Positions 7,225-8,329 of a stretch of 8,329 nt of DNA are shown in pieces; position 1 is the first letter of the stretch; each line of letters opens with the position of its first letter. This stretch comes from an uncultured Paracoccus sp. (GTDB lineage Bacteria; Pseudomonadota; Alphaproteobacteria; Rhodobacterales; Rhodobacteraceae): the NCBI GenBank assembly GCA_937859005.1, contig CALLYR010000233.1, forward strand, positions 1 through 8,329. Reading direction: 5' to 3'. Under the pieces are notes generated by a model. It had not been told where the DNA came from. It saw only the letters and a program-made list of their open reading frames with translations, and did not search any database. A program made the position numbers and the translations under genes.

Positions 7225-7503
7225 GCGCGGCCCCTGTCGGAAGGCCAGGCGGATCGCGGGGTGGGGGACAGTCGTCCGGTCTGCGGCAATCATTTCCCCG
7301 ATGCAGGGCGCAAGCCTGCCCGATCATGCGTTCAGGATATCGCGCCCCTGCAGGCTGGATTCCCCGCCAGTCCTGTCAGCGGCAAAGCCCTTGATTCGTC
7401 ACGGATGGCCGCGCCGGGCCTGCGCGGCTGCGACGGCGGATCAGGCTTGAGAGGGACCGGCCGGCACTGCTGGCGTGGCCGCCGAGGCCCGCAAGGCCGC
7501 ATG
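7225..7503. other. Gene-free spacer between the bhc and allA terminators
   Basis: About 280 bp lie between two terminators that face each other. Short open frames cross it on both strands, but none has a ribosome site, family similarity or a sensible codon pattern. I see no tRNA, repeat or clear gene remnant. It is probably a plain 3'-3' spacer. Confidence 0.6.
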
Positions 7504-7526
7504 AAAAAGGGGGGCTGCCGCCCCCC
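7504..7526 (-). terminator. Rho-independent terminator of allA
   Basis: Read on the minus strand, a perfect 7-bp stem GGGGGGC/GCCCCCC (7526-7520 with 7515-7509) with a 4-nt loop is followed by five T residues (7508-7504). It begins 24 nt after the allA stop and is a textbook intrinsic terminator for that gene. Confidence 0.9.
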
Positions 7527-7550
7527 TGCATCAGGCGCCGGTATCCCGGC

Positions 7551-8048
7551 TCAAACCTTGTCGCCCACCACGGTCCATTCGGCGTCCCAGGTGTATTCCT
7601 CAAGGTTCGGACCCTCGGCGCAGCGGTCCACCACCGCGAACAGGCCCGGATCGCCCAGCGGCGTCAGCACGCCGTGCCAGACGTTGCGCCCGATGTTGAC
7701 GCCCTGACCGGGTGCCGTGACGAAGGCCAGCGGCTGGCCCGGCGTGCCGTTCCGGTCCTCGGCCACGATCACCAGAAAGGGATTCTGCGTCATCGGCAGG
7801 AATGCCTGACTGCCCAGCGGGTGCCGCTCGACCAGCGAAAATCCGTGCGGCAGCGTCACCGAGTCCGAACGGAATACCGAAATCCCGGCGCGGTCCGCAA
7901 TGTCCAGCCGCGCGCGGTCGTGGAATCGGCCGCAGCGGCCGGCGTTGATCAGGCGGTCGGGCGTACCCGCAGCCTCAAGGACATCGCCGAAAGGCGCGAA
8001 GGTCTCGGCGGTCAGCGGTTCGGCGCGGATGATGCGGTCGTCGGTCAT
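7551..8048 (-). CDS. allA: Ureidoglycolate lyase (AllA)
   Basis: The 165-residue product matches the length and motifs of AllA (about 160 residues in E. coli), a small cytosolic cupin-like enzyme. It cleaves (S)-ureidoglycolate to glyoxylate and urea in the late steps of purine-ring degradation. Matching motifs are NAGRCGRFHD (residues 36-44), ERHPLGSQAFLPM (75-86) and GVNIGRNVWHG (117-126), the last containing the conserved H125; a D141-R142 pair follows. ATG 8048 has GAGGAGGAA immediately upstream on the coding strand. The frame extends to 8174, but that part has no ribosome site and no family similarity. It is transcribed towards the bhc operon and away from the probable puuD. Its product glyoxylate is the substrate of BhcA and BhcC, which ties the two units together metabolically. 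Confidence 0.94.
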   Translation of the reverse strand: MTDDRIIRAEPLTAETFAPFGDVLEAAGTPDRLINAGRCGRFHDRARLDIADRAGISVFRSDSVTLPHGFSLVERHPLGSQAFLPMTQNPFLVIVAEDRNGTPGQPLAFVTAPGQGVNIGRNVWHGVLTPLGDPGLFAVVDRCAEGPNLEEYTWDAEWTVVGDKV

Positions 8049-8095
8049 GGTTCCTCCTCCGGGAATTGCTCCAGTCTGGGATAGCAGGAATTTTT

Positions 8096-8111
8096 CGGAA
8101 AGATTTTTCAG
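8096..8111. promoter_or_regulatory. Near copy of the bhcR-bhcA operator-like motif
   Basis: CGGAAAGATTTTTCAG matches CGGAAATATTTTCAG (2713-2727) at 14 of 16 aligned positions with one substitution and one single-base gap. The centre lies about 55 bp upstream of the allA start. GGAAA and TTTTC halves make it roughly palindromic. It is a candidate site for a regulator shared with the bhc promoter. Confidence 0.35.
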
Positions 8112-8114
8112 CAG

Positions 8115-8129
8115 ATTCATAAGGTGAAT
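8115..8129. promoter_or_regulatory. Inverted repeat ATTCA-TAAGG-TGAAT, candidate operator
   Basis: Perfect 5-bp half-sites flank a 5-bp spacer; an overlapping reading is TTCAT-N7-ATGAA (8116-8132). It lies between the divergent allA and puuD units, where a local regulator would be expected to bind. A repeat this short could arise by chance. Confidence 0.3.
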
Positions 8130-8214
8130 GAAGATTCCGGGGCGGTCTGCCGGACGCCGTCTTCGCTTATGCAAGGCTTCAGTAACGCGACATCATGTCC
8201 ATGGAGGGAGGAGA

Positions 8215-8286
8215 ATGGTGCAGATCTTCGCAATTCATGTCCGCGGCGCGGCGGTTCCGCGCGGCACTGGCCGGAGGGGCAGCTGA
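8215..8286 (+). CDS. Small 23-codon ORF coupled to the probable puuD gene
   Basis: ATG 8215 follows a very strong ribosome site, GGAGGGAGGAG (8203-8213), but its A-rich tail leaves only one base of spacing; pairing through GGAGGG gives a better gap. The frame encodes 23 residues (MVQIFAIHVRG..., ending in a basic stretch TGRRGS) and stops at TGA 8284-8286, overlapping the ATG of the next gene by one base. That layout suits a translated leader or a translational coupler. I recognise no family. It may equally be chance, with the purine-rich stretch being incidental. Confidence 0.35.
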   Translation: MVQIFAIHVRGAAVPRGTGRRGS

Positions 8287-8329
8287 TGGATCCTGTTTTG
8301 TGGGAGTGGGCTTCGGCGGGGGTTCGGTG
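8286..8329 (+). CDS. puuD: Probable urate hydroxylase PuuD, N-terminal fragment (3' end outside window)
   Basis: ATG 8286 follows GGAGGGG (8273-8279) at 6-nt spacing and opens MDPVLWEWASAGVR; the last two bases, TG, would fit a Trp codon. From memory, bacterial membrane-bound urate hydroxylases begin with a W-(E/D)-W...RW-L-H-V segment that leads into the first membrane helix. PuuD oxidises urate to 5-hydroxyisourate in the cell membrane and commonly carries a C-terminal cytochrome c domain. Only 14 codons are visible, so the call leans on context: AllA lies next door, and guanine deaminase and a purine permease lie further left. Other reading frames are open to the window end too. Confidence 0.45.
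   Translation, partial: MDPVLWEWASAGVR

Larger units (their letters stand above)
8049..8214. promoter_or_regulatory. Divergent allA / puuD-leader promoter region
   Basis: These 166 bp lie between allA and the small ORF ahead of puuD. Positions 8086-8135 are AT-rich and hold the two candidate operators listed separately. I could not pick a convincing -35/-10 pair for either direction. A purine-responsive regulator or BhcR could act here; the sequence alone does not say. Confidence 0.5.

Noticed and set aside
2724..7289. Three long minus-strand frames (2724-3956, 4600-6075, 6144-7289) opposite the bhc genes
   Set aside because: They have low-complexity His/Arg/Asp-rich translations, mirror well-defined enzyme genes and lack ribosome sites. 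They are a codon-bias artefact.
7155..7707. Open frames between bhcD and allA (7155-7394, 7223-7450, 7261-7707)
   Set aside because: They overlap terminators and each other, start without ribosome sites, and one runs antisense into allA. No recognisable protein family.
8049..8174. Upstream extension of AllA to an ATG at 8174
   Set aside because: It would run through the AT-rich regulatory region. ATG 8048 has GAGGAGGAA next to it and gives the normal family length.
8195..8329. Alternative frame from ATG 8195/8201 open to the window end
   Set aside because: The main ribosome-binding stretch lies inside it instead of before it, and the translation is Gly/Ala/Arg-rich with no similarity. The 8286 frame has a spaced ribosome site and a PuuD-like start.

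Overview
This is a GC-rich chromosomal segment whose gene content and codon use point to an alphaproteobacterium of the Rhodobacteraceae, most likely Paracoccus or a close relative. That assignment is inferred from recalled family sequences, not from a database search. No mobile element, CRISPR array, tRNA or rRNA was seen.

Layout, left to right. (1) Positions 1-169 hold the C-terminal end of a guanine deaminase, closed by a good rho-independent terminator. (2) Positions 429-1775 encode an NCS2/AzgA-type purine permease. It converges on (3) an IclR-family regulator, bhcR, on the minus strand (1791-2618). (4) A 171-bp AT-rich divergent promoter region (2619-2789) carries palindromes that look like operators. 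(5) Positions 2790-7112 hold a tight four-gene operon, bhcA-bhcB-bhcC-bhcD, in which every junction overlaps by 1-4 nt. It encodes the complete beta-hydroxyaspartate cycle (BHAC) and ends at a strong terminator (7182-7224). (6) Positions 7225-7503 show no convincing gene. (7) A ureidoglycolate lyase, allA, lies on the minus strand (7551-8048) with its own terminator. (8) A divergent promoter region follows, then a 23-codon small ORF coupled to the first 14 codons of what is probably the urate hydroxylase gene puuD, cut by the window end.

How the genes fit together. The BHAC turns two glyoxylate into one oxaloacetate with one reductant and no carbon loss. BhcA aminates glyoxylate to glycine using aspartate. 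BhcC condenses glycine with glyoxylate to beta-hydroxyaspartate. BhcB dehydrates this to iminosuccinate, and BhcD reduces iminosuccinate back to aspartate. The cycle is known from Paracoccus denitrificans and marine alphaproteobacteria as a route for glycolate use. Here it sits inside a purine-degradation neighbourhood: guanine deaminase, a purine permease, AllA (which releases glyoxylate from ureidoglycolate) and probably PuuD. The simplest reading is that purine-derived glyoxylate is one of its feeds. A shared motif, CGGAAA..(A)TTTTCAG, in the bhcR/bhcA and allA/puuD promoter regions hints that the two may be co-regulated. The enzymes themselves are described. The novelty, if any, lies in the genetic linkage, the candidate shared operator and the small ORF ahead of puuD.
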